Source: Owenia fusiformis (Eukaryota > Annelida > Polychaeta > Sabellida > Oweniidae). From it: 64,000 bases of DNA. The notes below the pieces were generated by a model. That model was not told the DNA's origin and made no database searches. It saw only the letters and a list, made by a program, of their open reading frames with translations. Below, in pieces: positions 38,301 to 53,300 of this stretch. Positions within the stretch are counted from its first letter, which is position 1, and the number at the start of each line of letters is the position of its first letter. A program made the position numbers and the translations under genes. The stretch is taken from positions 13,189,754-13,253,753 of the forward strand of contig CAIIXF020000011.1 in assembly GCA_903813345.2 (NCBI GenBank), read 5' to 3'.

Positions 38301-41300
38301 GCCCAAAAACGGACAAATTAGTTGACAGAATAAAATCCCTCACTGTTTATCAAGAGCAGAACAAATGTAATGTTCCAGATGGACTGGTTGATTCAATACC
38401 ACCAGAAGGTAACTTTCAATATTCTATATCATGGTTCATTTTTTTAATACCAGTATATTGTTTTTGTGACCATGCTTTAAAGTAATCATCTACTTCAAAT
38501 AGATTCACTAGTATAACTAAGTGCAATCACTTACTACACAGGGATGAGACATGCCGAGTACTTAAATAGTACTCATGGCATTTTAACACTAACTGAGTAC
38601 TCTTTTCAGTAAATATTAGTACTAAATGAGCACTTATGACATAAGTACTGATTTATTGCATGTTTTAGTACTAAATGAGTACTTATATGATGAGTGATAA
38701 AATAGCAGTAATTTCATTGATTTTTAGCGCTAAATGAGTACTCATTATCATATCATGAGTGATAAAGTAGTACGAGGGGTGATCCAAAAGTCTTGGACAC
38801 CCTGCTCTATTTTTGTTGGTTTTTGACAAAATTACTTTAAACTTTCCAATAATAAAAACCAACAACCTAAATACTTTGTGTATTAATTTCATGGAGAAAG
38901 GATATATTTTATATAGTTTTCTGGATAGTTTTTAATACAGGGACCCTGCCACCCGGAACGGTATTCGCACATGGCAACTTTCAGCCTTAAATGTTGCCAC
39001 CATTTCACTTGTTTCCCAAGTCTTGACCACTATATTTCTTTGAATTTTGAATGTTAAACCATGTTAGTTTACTCCCTTTGTCACTAGGCAACCAATTAAT
39101 TGTGTTTTAATTATAATGTCACATATGACAATGACCGTACATGTCAAATTCTAAGAAAATGCCATCGGACAAGCAACCCTCATTCTGGTATCATTTTTGC
39201 TGCAAGATGGCTGCTGAAATGCAGTACACGAAAGAAATCAAAGTGGAACAAAAAATACTACAAGATTATTTTCACTATTATTGACCTTGAGCAGCTACTA
39301 TATGCACGATACAGTCTATGTATGGGTTCGTGTGATTTTCTTCCTTATCTCCAAGTTGAAAGGAGGGTTGAAAGAAAATGTTTTTTTACTCATTGGATGA
39401 GGTCAGGAGTGGCACTCCAGCAGCATTTGTATCACATAAGCAATGGTGGTGTCATAAATGTCTTCTATTCATTGATAAAGCGGTATGAAAATGTGTCCAA
39501 ATTTGTAGAAAATATGTTGAAAAGTAGGTATTAATATGTGAAAATGATGATGGCAGATGACACTCAGATTGAAAATCGAAAATTCTCTCATATCATGGCT
39601 GGTTTAGGTTGTGCACCTGCAACTAAAGTACTTGCCATATTATAACAGTTGTGATGTGATTTGCTATATCTAAATACCGTTCCGGGTGGCAGAGACCTGG
39701 TATTAAAAAATATTTAGAAAAGTAGCTAAAATATATTATTTTCTGTTGAAACTTATACACAAAGTTGTTCAGATGTTGATCTTTATTATCTGAAAGTTTC
39801 ATGTAATTATATTAGAAAATAGCAAAGTTAGAGTGGGGCGTCCAAGACTTTTGGATCACCCCTCGTACTTATAAAATTGTTTTTCAGCACTAAATGAGTA
39901 CTCATATCATGAATGAGTGCTCATGAGTGCACTTTTGCCAGAGTGCTAATTAGGAGGCCCCATCGGGGGGCCTCCTATCAATTTTGTAGATATTATTCTT
40001 TATTCTTTATTCTTTATTATTAGGAGGCCCCATCGGGGGGCCTCCTATCAATTTTGTAGATATTATTCTTTATTATTTATTCTTCCTCCCTCTTTTTCTC
40101 CTACTTCCAACTAACTTTTAACTAGCTACTACATAGTCCTACTAGGGACCTGGGCTGAACTTGGCGGGAAAGGAATTTTTATCTAGGTCAAGGTCAAAAT
40201 CTAGGTCAAATCTAAGTTTTTTCAAGTTTCTCAAATCCTGACACTACACTTCAATATTTTTGGCTGAATTTTTGCATACAGATAGATATTAGTATTCTAT
40301 TAGTCTTAGCCTTTTGCCGTCTAGAGAAATTTTGCCTAGATTTTGAGATATTGAAGGTCAAAAAAGGTCAAAAAAGGTCTTTTTTCAACTTGCTTCAAAT
40401 TGACCAAATTTTTTTTTAAAACTCATCTACAAGTTCTCAGGATTCCAAATCTGACCTTACTTTTGACCTTTGACCTTTGGTTGACCTTCAGTGACCTCCG
40501 AAAGGTCAAGAAAGTTGATTTTTCAAATGGATTTTCTGGATTCAAATTTAGGTATATTTATTCACAAAAGTCCTTCTGAGGTCTAAAAAAGTAAAATTTG
40601 CGAGGTCAAAGGTCAAGGTCATCAAACGAAATCACAAACTGTGTTTTCTAAGTTTCTCAAAATTGGAGACTACAAATCAATTTTTTTTACTGAAAGTCAG
40701 AATATATATTCCTCTAAAGGTTCTACACATATTAGCAATTGACTATTTATTAAAATTTTGCTCCAGTTGTGAGATATTAGAACTCAAAAACTGAAAAAAG
40801 GTCAAATTTCGAAATTTTTCAAGGATAAATTTCAACTTGCTCTAAATTGACCAAACTTTTTTTTAAAAAGCATCTACAAGATCTCAGGAACTCAAATATG
40901 TCCTTACTTTTGACCTCCGACCTTTGGTTGACCTTCGGTGACCTTCGAAAGGTAAAAAAAGTTGTTTTTTCAAATTGATTTTCTGGATTCAAATTTAGGT
41001 ATATTTGATCACAAAGGACCCACTGAGGTCTAAAAAAGTAAAATTTTCAAGGTCAAAGGTCAAGGTCATCAAACTAAATCACAAACTGTGTTTTCTAAGT
41101 TTCTCAAAATTGGAGACTACAAATCAATTTTTTTTACTGAAAGTCAGAATATATATTCCTCTAAAGGTTCTACACATATTAGCAATTGATTATCTATTAA
41201 AATTTGGCTCCAGTTTTGAGATATTATAGCTCAAAAACTGAAAAAAGGTCAAATTTCAGAATTTTTCAAGGTCAAATTTCAACTTGCATTAATTCGACCA

Positions 41301-44300
41301 AATCTTTTTTAAAAATCATCTACAAGTTGTCTGGAGTTCATACATGATCTTAAATTTGATATTTAACCTTTAGTTAACCTTCTAATTGGCAATGCCTACA
41401 GGGCCTCCGTAAGATTGCTTGCAATCTTCTAGTTATTAGGAGGCCCTCCTGAAAGGGCCTCCTATAGCTTTTGTAGCTTTTCTTTATTCTTTATTCTTTA
41501 TTTTTATTAGGAGGCCCTCCTGAAAGGGCCTCCTATAGCTTTTGTAGCTTTTCTTTATTTATTTATTTATTATTATTCTATCAAAGCAGTTTTCTCCTAC
41601 TTTCAACTAGCTTTCAACTTTCTACTATATGCTCCTACTAGATACCTGGTTTGATCTTGATGGGAAAATATTTCATATCTAGGTCAAGGTCAAAGGTCAA
41701 AATCTAGGTCAAATCTAAGTTTTTTTTCAAGTTTCTCAAGTTTGTCATTATACTTCATTATTTCTTGCGATGAATTAAACTGAAACTACATTTAAGTATT
41801 CTCTACAAATTGTTCACTATATGTCAGCATTAAATTTTTACCGTTTTTGAGATATTTGACGTCAAAAAACGGTCAAAAGAGGTCATTTTTCAAATTGCTT
41901 CAATCTGACCAAATTTTTTTTTAAAAATCATCTACATGTTCCCAGGAGTCCAAATCTGACTTCAGATTTGACCTTTGACCTTTAGTTGACCTTCAGTGAC
42001 CTACGAAAGGTCAGAAAAGTTGATTTTTCAAATTGAGTCTTTGGATTCAAATTTAGTTCAGTCTAATTACAAAAAGCCTACTGAGGTCTAAAAAAGTAAA
42101 AATTTCAAGGTCAAAGGTCAAGGTCATCAAATTAGGTCACAAACTGTGCTATCTAAGTATCTCATAGTTCAAGACTACAAATCAATATTTTTAATTGAAA
42201 GTCAAGATATACATTCCTCTAAGGGTTTTACACATATTAGCTATTGACTATTATTAAAATTTTGTCCCAGTTTTGAGATATAAGATCTCAAAAACTGAAA
42301 AAGGTCAATTTTTCAAAGTTTATAAGGTCAAATTTTAACTTGCTTCAAATTCACCCAAATTTTTTTAAAAAATCATCTACAACTTCTCAGGAGTTCATAT
42401 TTAACCTCAGATTTGACATTTGACCTTTAGTTGACCTTCAGTGACCTTCGAAAGGTCAGAAAAGTTGATTTTTCAAATTAAGTGTTTGGATTCAAATTTA
42501 GGGTTAGCCTAATAATAAAAGACCTACTGAGCTCTAAAGCAGTAAAATGTTCAAGGTCAAGGGTCACGGTTATCAAATTAGGTCAAAGGTCAAAATCTAG
42601 GTCAAATCTAAATTTTTTTCAAGTTTCTCAACTTTGTCCTTATACTTCATTATTTCTTGCGATGAATTAAACTGAAACTACTTTTTAGTATTCTCTACAA
42701 ATTGTTTACAATATGTCAGCATTAAATTTTTACCATTTTTGAGATATTTGACGACAAAAACGGTCAAAAAAGGTCATTTTTCAACTTGCTTCAATCTGAC
42801 CAAATTTTTTTTTAAAAATCATCTACAAGTTCCTAGGAGTCCAAATCTGACCTCAGATTTAACCTTTGACCTTTAGTTGACCTTCAATGACCTTCGAAAG
42901 GTAAAAAAAGTTTTTTGAAAATCATCTACAAGTCCTCAGGAGTTCACATCTGACCTCAGATTTGATATTTGTCCTTTAGTTGACCTTCAAATTGTCAAAA
43001 ATGCCTAAGAGGGCCTCCGTGAGATTGCTTGCAATCTTCAAAAGTCTAGTTCTTCTTCTTCTTCTTCTTCTTATTCTATCAAAGCATTTTTCTCCTACTT
43101 CCAACTAGCTTTCAACTACCTACTATATGATCCTACTAGGAACCTTGGCTGAAATTGGGGGGAAAATATTTTTTATCTAGGTCAAGGTCAAAGGTCAAAA
43201 TCTAGGTCAAATCTAAGTTTTTTTCCATGTTTCTCAAGTTTGTCATTATACTTCATTATTTCTTGCGATGAATTAAACTGAAACTACATTTAAGTATTCT
43301 CTACAAATTGTTCACTATATGTCAGCATTAAATGTTTACCGTTTTTGAGATATTTGACGTCAAAAAACGGTCAAAAGAGGTCATTTTTCAACTTGCTTCA
43401 ATCAGACCAAATTTTTTTTTAAAAATCATCTACAAGTTCCCAGGAGTCCAAATCTGACTTCAGATTTGACCTTTGACCTTTAGTTGACCTTCAGTGACCT
43501 TCGAAAGGTCAGAAAAGTTGATTTTTCAAATTGAGTCTTTGGATTCAAATTTAGGTCAGTCTAATTACAAATAGCCTACTGAGGTCTAAAAAAGTAAAAA
43601 TTTCAAGGTCAAAGGTCAAAGTCATCAAATTAGGTCACAAACTGTGCTATCTAAGTTTCTCATAGTTCAAGACTACAAATCAATATTTTTAATTGAAAGT
43701 CAAGATATACATTCCTCTAAGGGTTGTACACATATTAGCCATTGACTATTTATTAAAATTTTGTCCAAGTTTTGAGATATTCGACGTCAAAAAACGGTCA
43801 AAAGAGGTCATTTTTCAACTTGCTTCAATCTGACCAAATTTTTTTTTAAAAATCATCTACAAGTTCCCAGGAGTCCAAATCTGACTTCAGATTTGACCTT
43901 TGACCTTTATTTGACCTTCAGTGACCTTTGAAAGGTCAGAAAAGTTGATTTTTCAAATTGAGTCTTTGGATTCAAATTTAGGTCAGTCTAATTACAAAAA
44001 GCCTACTGAGGTCTAAAAAAGTAAAAATTTCAAGGTCAAAGGTCAAAGTCATCAAATTAGGTCACAAACTGTGCTATCTAAGTTTCTCATATTTCAAGAC
44101 TACAAATCAATATTTTTAATTGAAAGTCAAGATATACATTCCTCTAAGGGTTCTACACATATTAGCCATTGACTATTTATTAAAATTTTGTCCCAGTTTT
44201 GAGATATAAGAGCTCAAAAACTGAAAAAGGTCAATTTTTCAAAGTTTATAAGGTCAAATTTTAAATTTTAACTTGTTTCAAATTCACCCAACTTTTTTTT

Positions 44301-47300
44301 AAAAATCATCTACAACTTCTCAGGAGTTCAGAAGTAATCTCATATTTTACCTCAGATTTGACATTTGACCTTTAGTTGACCTTCAGTGACCTTCGAAAGG
44401 TCAGAAAAGTTGATTTTTCAAATTGAGTGTTTGGATTCAAATTTAGGGTTAGCCTAATCATAAAAGACCGACTGAGCTCTAAAGCAGTGAAATTTTCAAG
44501 GTCAAGGGTCACGGTTATCAAATTAGGTCAACGGTCAAAATCTAGGTCAAATCTAAATTTTTTTTCAAGTTTCTCAAGTTTGTCCTTATACTTTATTATT
44601 TCTTGCGATGAATTAAACTGAAACTACACTTAAGTATTCTCTACAAATTGTTCACAATATGTCAGCATTAAATTTTTACTATTTTAGGGATATTCGACGT
44701 CAAAAAACGGTCAAAAAAGGTCATTTTTCAACTTGCTTCAATCTGACCAATTTTTTTTTTAAAAATCATCTACAAGTTCCTAGGAGTCCAAATCTGACCT
44801 CAGATTTAACCTTTGACCTTTAGTTGACCTTCAATGACCTTCGAAAGGTAAAAAAAGTTGATTTTTCAAATTGAGTCTTTGGATTCAAATTTAGGTCAGT
44901 CTAATTACAAAAGACCTACTGAGGTCTAAAAAAGTAAAACTTTTCAGGGTCAAAGGTCAAGGTCATCAAATTAGGTCACAAACAGTGCTATCTAAGTTTC
45001 TCATAGTTCAAGACTACAAATCAATATTTTTAATTGAAACTCAAGATAAACATTCCTCTAAGGGTTCTTCACATATTAGTAATTGACTATCTATTAAAAT
45101 TTTGTCCCAGTTTTGAGATATAAGACTTCAAAAACTGAAAAAGGTCAAATTTTCAAATTTTATAAGGTCAAATTTTTAACTTGCTTCAAATTGACCCAAC
45201 TTTTTTTTAAAAATCATATACAACTTCTCAGGAGTTCAGAAGTAATCTCAGATTTGACATTTGACCTTTAGTTGACCTTCAGGGACCTTCCAAAGGTCAG
45301 AAAAGTTGATTTTGAAAATTGGGTTTTTGGATTCAAATTTAGGTCAGCCTAATTACAAAAGACCTACAGAGGTCTAAAAGAGTAACATTTTCAAGGTCAA
45401 TGGTCAAGGTCATCAAATTAGGTCACAAACTGTGTTATCTAAGTTTCTCAAAGTTCGAGACTACAAATCAATATTTTTATTCAAAAGTCAGAATATACAT
45501 TCCTCTAAGGGTTCTTCACATATTAGCAATTGACTATCTAATAGAATTTTGTCCCAGTTTTGAGATATAAGAGCTCAAAAATTGAAAAAAGGTCAATTTA
45601 AAAAATTTTCAAGGTCAAATTTAAACTTGCTTCAAATTGACCAAATCTATTTTTAAAATTCATCTACAAGTTCTCAGGAGTTCACAGCTGACCTCATATT
45701 TGACATTTGACCTCAAGTTGGCCCTCAAATTGTCAAAAATGCCTAAGAGGGCCTCCGTGAGATTGCTTGCAATCTTAAAAGTCTAGTTAGGAGGCCCTCC
45801 TGAAAGGGCCTCCTATAGCTTTTGTAGCTTTTCTTTATTCTTTATTCTTTATTTATTATTCTTCCAAAGCATTTTTCTCCTACTTCCAACTACCTTTCAA
45901 CTACCTACTATATGATCCTACTAGTAACCTTGGCTGGAATAGGGGGGAAAATATTTTTTATCTAGGTCAAGGTCAAAGGTCAAAATCTAGGTCAAATCTA
46001 AGTTTTTTTTCAAGTTTCTCAAGTTTGTCATCATACTTCATTATTTCTTGCGATGAATTAAACTGAAACTACATTTAAGTATTCTCTACAAATTGTTCAC
46101 TATATGTCAGAATTAAATTTTTACCGTTTTTGAGATATTTGACGTCAAAAAACGGTCAAAAAAGGTCATTTTTCAACTTGCTTCAATCTGACCAATTTTT
46201 TTTTCAAAATCATCTACAAGTTCCAAGGAGTCCAAATCTGACCTCAGATTTGACCTTTGACCTTTAGTTGACCTTCAGTGACCTTCGAAAGGTCAGAAAA
46301 GTTGATTTTTCAAATTGAGTCTTTGGATTCAAATTTAGGTCAGTCTAATTACAAAAAGCCTACCGAGGTCTAAAAAATTAAAAATTTCAAGGTCAAAGGT
46401 CAAGGTCATCAAATTAGGTCACAAACTGTGCTATCTAAGTTTCTCATAGTTCAAGACTACAAATCAATATTTTTAATTGAAAGTCAAGATATACATTTCT
46501 CTAAGGGTTCTACACATATTAGTCATTGACTATTTATTAAAATTTTGTCTCAGTTTTGAGATATAAGAGCTCAAAAACTGAAAAAGGTCAATTTTTAAAA
46601 GTTTATAAGGTCAAATTTTAACTTGCTTCAAATTCACCCAACTTTTTTTTAAAAATCATCTACAACTTCTCAGGAGTTCATATTTAACCTCAGATTTGAC
46701 ATTCGACCTTTAGTTAACCTTCAGTGACCTTCGAAAGGTCAGAAAAGTTGATTTTTCAAATTAAGTCTTTGGATTCAAATTTAGGTCAGTCTAATTACAA
46801 CAAGCCTACTGAGGTCTTAAAAAGTAAAAATTTCAAGGTCAAAGGTCAAGGTCATCAAATTAGGTCACAAACTGTGCTATCTAAGTTTCTCATAGTTCAA
46901 GACTACAAATCAATATTTTTAATTGAAAGTCAAGATGTACATTCCTCTGAGGGTTCTACACATATTAGTCATTGACTATTTATTAAGATTTTGCCCAGGT
47001 TTTGAGATATAAGAGCTCAAAACTGAAAAAGGTCATTTTTTAACTCGCTTCAATCTGACCAAATTATTTTTTTAAAATCATCTACAAGTTCCTAGGAGTC
47101 CGAATCTGACCTCAGATTTGACCTTTGACCTTTAGTTGACCTTCAATGACCTTCGAAAGGTCAGAAAAGTTGATTTTTCAAACTGAGTCTTTGGATTCAA
47201 ATTTAAGTCAATCTAATTACAAATAGCCTACTGAGGTCTAAAAAAGTAAAAATTTCAAGGTCAAAGGTCAAGGTCATCAAATTAGGTCACAAACTGTGCT

Positions 47301-50300
47301 ATCTAAGTTTCTCATAGTTCAAGACTACAAATCAATATTTTTAATTGAAATTCAAGATGTACATTCCTCTGAGGGTTCTACACATATTAATCATTGACTA
47401 TTTATTAAAATTTTGTCCCAGTTTTGAGACATAAGAGCTCAAAAGCTGAAAAAGGTCAATTTTTTAAAGTTTATAAGGTCAAATTTTAACTTGCTTCAAA
47501 TTCACCAAACTTTTTTTTAAAAATCATCTACAACTTCTCAGGGGTTCATATTTAACCTCAGATTTGACATTTGACCTTTAGTTGACCTTCAGTGACCTTC
47601 GAAAGGTCAGAAAAGTTGATTTTTCAAATTGAGTTTTTGGATTCAGATTTAGGGTAAGCCGAATCATAAAAGACCCACTGAGCTCTAAAACAGTAAAATT
47701 TTCAAGGTCAAGGGTCACGGTTATCAAATTAGGTCAAAGGTCAAAATCTAGGTCAAATCTAAATTTTTTTCAAGTTTCTCAACTTTGTCCTTATACTTCA
47801 TTATTTCTTGCGATGAATTAAACTGAAACTACATTTAAGTATTTTCTACAAATTGTTTACTATATGTCAGCATTGAATTTTTACCATTTTTGAGATATTT
47901 GACGTCAAAAAACGGTCAAAAAAGGTCATTTTTCAACTTGCTTCAATCTGACCAATTTTTTTTTAAAAATCATCTACAAATTCCCAGGAGTCCGAATCTG
48001 ACCTCATATTTGACCTTTGGCCTTTAGTTGACCTTCAATGACCTTCGAAAGGTAAGAAAAGTTGATTTTTCAAATTGAGTCTTTGGATTGAAATTTAGGT
48101 CAGCCTGATTGAAAAAGACCTACTGAGGTCAAAAAGGGTAAAACTTTTCAAGGTCAAAGGTCAAGATCATGAAATTAGGTCACAAACTGTGCTTTCTAAG
48201 TTTCGCAAAGTTCGAGACTACATACCAATATTTTTACCCCGAAGTCGAAATATACACATCCCTCTAAGGGTTCTACACATATAAGCAATTGACTATCTAA
48301 TAGAATTTTGTCCCAGTTTGAGATATAAGAGTTCAAAAATTGAAAAAAGGTCAATTTCAAAATTTTTCAAGTTCAAATTTAAACTCGCTTCAAATTGACA
48401 AAATCTTTTTTTGAAAATCATCTACAAGTTCTCAGGAATTCACATCTGACCTCAGATTTGATATTTGTCCTTTAGTTGACCTTCAAGTTGTCAAAAATGC
48501 CTAAGAGGGCCTCCGTGAGATTGCTTGCAATCTTCAAAAGTCTAGTTCTTCCTAAGCATTTTTCTCCTACTTCCAACTAGCTTTCAACTACCTACTATAT
48601 GATCCTACTAGTAACCTTGGCTGGAATAGGGGGGAAAATATTTTTTATCTAGGTCAAGGTCAAAGGTCAAAATCTAGGTCAAATCTAAGTTTTTTTTCAA
48701 GTTTCTCAAGTTTGTCCTTATACTTCATTATTTCTTGCGATGAATTAAACTGAAACTACATTTAAGTATTCTCTACAAATTGTTCACTATATGTCAGCAT
48801 TAAATTTTTACCGTTTTTGAGATATTTGACGTCAAAAACGGTCAAAAAAGGTCATTTTTCAACTTGCTTCAATCTGACCAAATTTTTTTTTAAAAATCAT
48901 CCTCAAGTTCCCAGGAGTCCGAATCTGACCTCAGATTTGACCTTCGTCCTTTAGTTGACCTTCAGTGACCTTCGAAAGGTCAGAAAAGTTGATTTTTCAA
49001 ATCGAGTCTTTGGATTCAAATTTCAGTCAGTCTAATTACAAAAAGCCTACTGAGGTCTAAAAAAGTAAAAATTTCAAGGTCAAAGGTCAAGGTCATCAAA
49101 TTAGGTCACAAACTGTGCTATCTAAGTTTCTCATAGTTCAAGACTACAAATCAATATTTTTAATTGAAAGTCAAGATGTACATTCCTCTGAGGGTTCTAC
49201 ACATATTAGTCATTGACTATTTATTAAAATTTTGTCCCAGTTTTGAGGTATAAGAGCTCAAAAACTGAAAAAGGTCAATTTTTTAAAGTTTATAAGGTCA
49301 AATTTTAACTTGCTTCAAATTCACCCAACTTTTTTTTAAAAATTATCTACAACATCTCAGGAGTTCATATTTAACCTCAGATTTGACATTTGACCTTTAG
49401 TTGACCTTCAGTGACCTTCGAGATGTCAGAAAAGTTGATTTTTCAAATTAAGTTTTTGGATTCAAATTTAGGGTAAGCCTAATCATAAAAGACCCACTGA
49501 GCTCCAAAACAGTAAAATTTTCAAGGTCAAGGTTCACGGTTATCAAATTAGGTCAAAGGTCAAAATCTAGGTCAAATCTAAATTTTTTTCAAGTTTCTCA
49601 ACTTTGTCCTTATACTTCATTATTTCTTGCGATGAATTAAACTGAAACTACATTTAAGTATTTTCTACAAATTGTTCACTATATGTCAGCATTGAATTTT
49701 TACCATTTTTGAGATATTTTACGTCGAAAAACTGTCAAAATAGGTAGTTTTTCAACTTGCTTCAATCTGACCAAATTCTTTTTTAAAAATCATCTACAAA
49801 TTCCCAGGAGTCCGAATCTGACCTCATATTTGACCTTTGACCTTTAGTTGACCTTCAATGACCTTCGAAAGGTAAGAAAAGTTGATTTTTCAAATTGAGT
49901 CTTTGGATTCAAATTTAGGTCAACCTGATTAAAAAAGACCTACTGAGGTCTAAAAGGGTAAAATTTTTCAAGGTCAAAGGTCAAGATCATGAAATTAGGT
50001 CACAAACTGTGCTTTCTAAATTTCGCAAAGTTCGAGACTACAAACCAATATTTTTAACCCGAAGTAGAAATATACACATCCCTCTAAGGGTTCTACACAT
50101 ATAACCAATTGACTATCTAATATAATTTTGTCCCAGTTTGAGATATAAGAGTTCAAAAATTGAAAAAGGTCAATTTCGAAATTTTTCAAGGTCAAATTTA
50201 AACTCGCTTCAAATTGACAAAATCTTTTTTTGAAAATCATCTACAAGTTCTCAAGAGTTCACATCTGACCTCAGATTTGATATTTGTCCTTTAGTTGACC

Positions 50301-53300
50301 TTCAAATTGTCAAAACTCCGTGAGATTGCTTGCAATCTTCAAAAGTCTAGTTTTTTTTCTTATTCTTCCAATGCATTTTTCTCCTACTTCCAACTAGCTT
50401 TCAACTACCTACTATATGCTCCTACTAGTAACCTTGGCTGGAATAGGGGGGAAAATATTTTTTATCTAGGTCAAGGTCAAAGGTCAAAATCTAGGTCAAA
50501 TCTAAGTTTTTTTTCAAGTTCCTCAAGTTTGTCCTTATACTTCATTATTTCTTGCAATGAATTAAACTGAAACTACATTTAAGTATTCTCTACAAATTGT
50601 TCACTATATGTCAACATTAAATTTTTACCGTTTTTGAGATATTTGACGTCAAAAAACGGTCAAAAGAGGTCATTTTCAACTTGCTTCAATCTGACCAATT
50701 TTTTTTTTAAAAATCATCTACAAGTTCCAAGGAGTCCAAATCTGACTTCAGATTTGACCTTTGACCTTTAGTTGACCTTCAGTGACCTTTGAAAGGTCAG
50801 AAAAGTTGATTTTTCAAATTGAGTCTTTGGATTCAAATTTAGGTCAGTCTAATTACAAAAAGCCTACTGATGTCTAAAAAAGTAAAAATTTCAAGGTCAA
50901 AGGTCAAGGTCATCAAATTAGGTCACAAACTGTGCTATCTAAGTTTCTCATAGTTCAAGACTACAAATCAATATTTTTAATTGAAAGTCAAAATATACAT
51001 TCCTCTAAGGGTTCTACACATATTAGCCATTGACTATTTATTAAAATTTTGTCCCAGTTTTGAGATATAAGAGCTCAAAAACTGAAAAAGGTCAATTTTT
51101 CAAAGTTTATAAGGTCAAATTTTAACTTGCTTCAAATTCACCCAACTTTTTTTTAAAAATCATCTACAACTTCTCAGGAGTTCATATTTAACCTCAGATT
51201 TGACATTTGACCTTTAGTTGACCTTCAGTGACCTTCGAAAGGTCAGAAAAGTTGATTTTTCAAATTGAGTTTTTGGATTCAAATTTAGGGTTAGCCTAAT
51301 CATAAAAGACCTACTGAGCTCTAAAGCAGTAAAATTTTCAAGGTCAAAGGTCACGGTTATCAAATTAGGTCAAAGGTCACAATCTAGGTCAAATTTAATT
51401 TTTGTTCAAGTTTCTCAAGTTTGTCCTTATACTTCATTATTTCTTGCGATGAATTAAACTGAAACTACATTTTAGTATTCTCTACAAATTGTTCACAATA
51501 TGTCAGCATTAAATTTTTACCATTTTTGAGATATTTGACGTCAAAAACGGTCAAAAAAGTTCATTTTTCAACTTGCTTCAATCTGACCAAATTTTTTTTT
51601 AAAAATCATCTACAAGTTCCTAGGAGTCAAAATCTGACCTCAGATTTAACCTTTGACCTTTAGTTGACCTTCAATGACCTTCGAAAGGTAAAAAAAGTTG
51701 ATTTTTCAAATTGAGTCTTTGGATTCAAATTTAGGTCAGCCTAATTACAAAAGACCTACTGAGGTCTAAAAAAGTGAAACTTTTCAGGGTCAAAGGTCAA
51801 GATCATGAAATTAGGTCACAAACTGTGCTATCTAAGATTCGCAAAGTTCGAGACTACAAACCAATATTTTTAATCCGAAGTCGAAATATACACATTCCTC
51901 TAAGGGTTCTACACATATAAGCAATTGACTATCTAATGGAATTTTGTCCCAGTTTGAGATATAAGAGTTCAAAAGCTGAAAAAATGTCAATTCGAAATTT
52001 TTCAAGGTCAAATTTAAACTCGCTTCAAATTGACAAAATCTTTTTTTGAAAATCATCTACAAGTTCTCAGGAGTTCACATCTGACCTCAGATTTGATATT
52101 TGTCCTTTAGTTGACCTTCAAATTGTCAAAAATGCCTAAGAGGGCCTCCGTGAGATTGCTTGCAATCTTCAAAAGTCTAGTTTATTCTTCCTCCCTCTTT
52201 TTCTCCTACTTCTAGCTAGGTCTGAGTTAACTCTTATATGCTCCTACTAGGAACCTTGGCTGAACTTGGCGGGAAAGGAATTTTTATCTAGGTCAAGGTC
52301 AAAGGTCAAAATCTAGGTCAACTCTAAGTTTTTTTAAAGTTTCTCAAATCCTGACACTACACATCAATATTTTTGGCTGAATTTTTGCATACAGATAGAT
52401 ATTAGTATTCTATTAGTCTTAGCCTTTTGCCGTCTAGAGAAATTTTGCCTAGATTTTAAGATATTGAAGGTCAAAAAAAGGTCAAAAAAGGTCTTTTTTC
52501 AACTTGCTTCAAATTGACCAATTTTTTTTTAAAACTCATCTACAAGTTCTCAGGATTCCAAATCTGACCTTACTTTTGATCTTTGACCTTTGGTTGACCT
52601 TCAGTGACCTCCGAAAGGTCAAAAAAGTTGATTTTTCAAATCGATTTTCTGGATTCAAATTTAGGTATATTTATTCACAAAAGATCTTCTGAGGTCTAAA
52701 AAAAGTAAAATTTGCAAGGTCAAAGGTCAAGGTCATCAAAGGAAATCACAAACTGTGTTTTCTAAGTTTCTCAAAATTGGAGACTACAAATCAATTTTTT
52801 TTACTGAAAGTCAGAATATATATTCCTCTAAAGGTTCTACACATATTAGCAATTGACTATTTATTAAAATTTTGCTCCAGTTTTGAGATATTAGAACTCA
52901 AAAACTGAAAAAAGGTCAAATTTCAAATTTTTTCAAGGTCAAATTTCAACTTGCTCTAAATTGACCAAACTTTTTTTTAAAAAGCATCTACAAGATCTCA
53001 GGAACTCAAATCTGACCTTAGTTTTGAACTATGACCTTTAGTTGACCTTCAGTGACCTTCGAAAGGTCAAAAAAGTTAATTTTTCAAATTGATTTTCTGG
53101 ATTCAAATTTAGGTTTCTTCAATCAGAAAAGATATACTGAGGTCTAAAAAAGTAAAACCTGTAAGGTCAAAGGTCAAGGTCATCAAACAAGATCACAAAC
53201 TGTGTTTTCTAAGTTTCTCAAAGTTTGTGACTACAAATCAATATTTTTGAATTAAAGTCAGGATATATATTCCTCTAAAGGTTTTACACATAATAACAAT

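Larger units (their letters stand above)
38555..39950. repeat. 'AGTACTAAATGAGTACT' repeat tract, split by insertions
   Basis: Degenerate units with GAGTACTCAT and TAGTACTAAATGAGTACT occupy 38555-38772, resume at 39866-39950 after the mariner copy, and continue at 53552-53585 after the large array. One original low-complexity locus was therefore hit twice. Confidence 0.75.
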
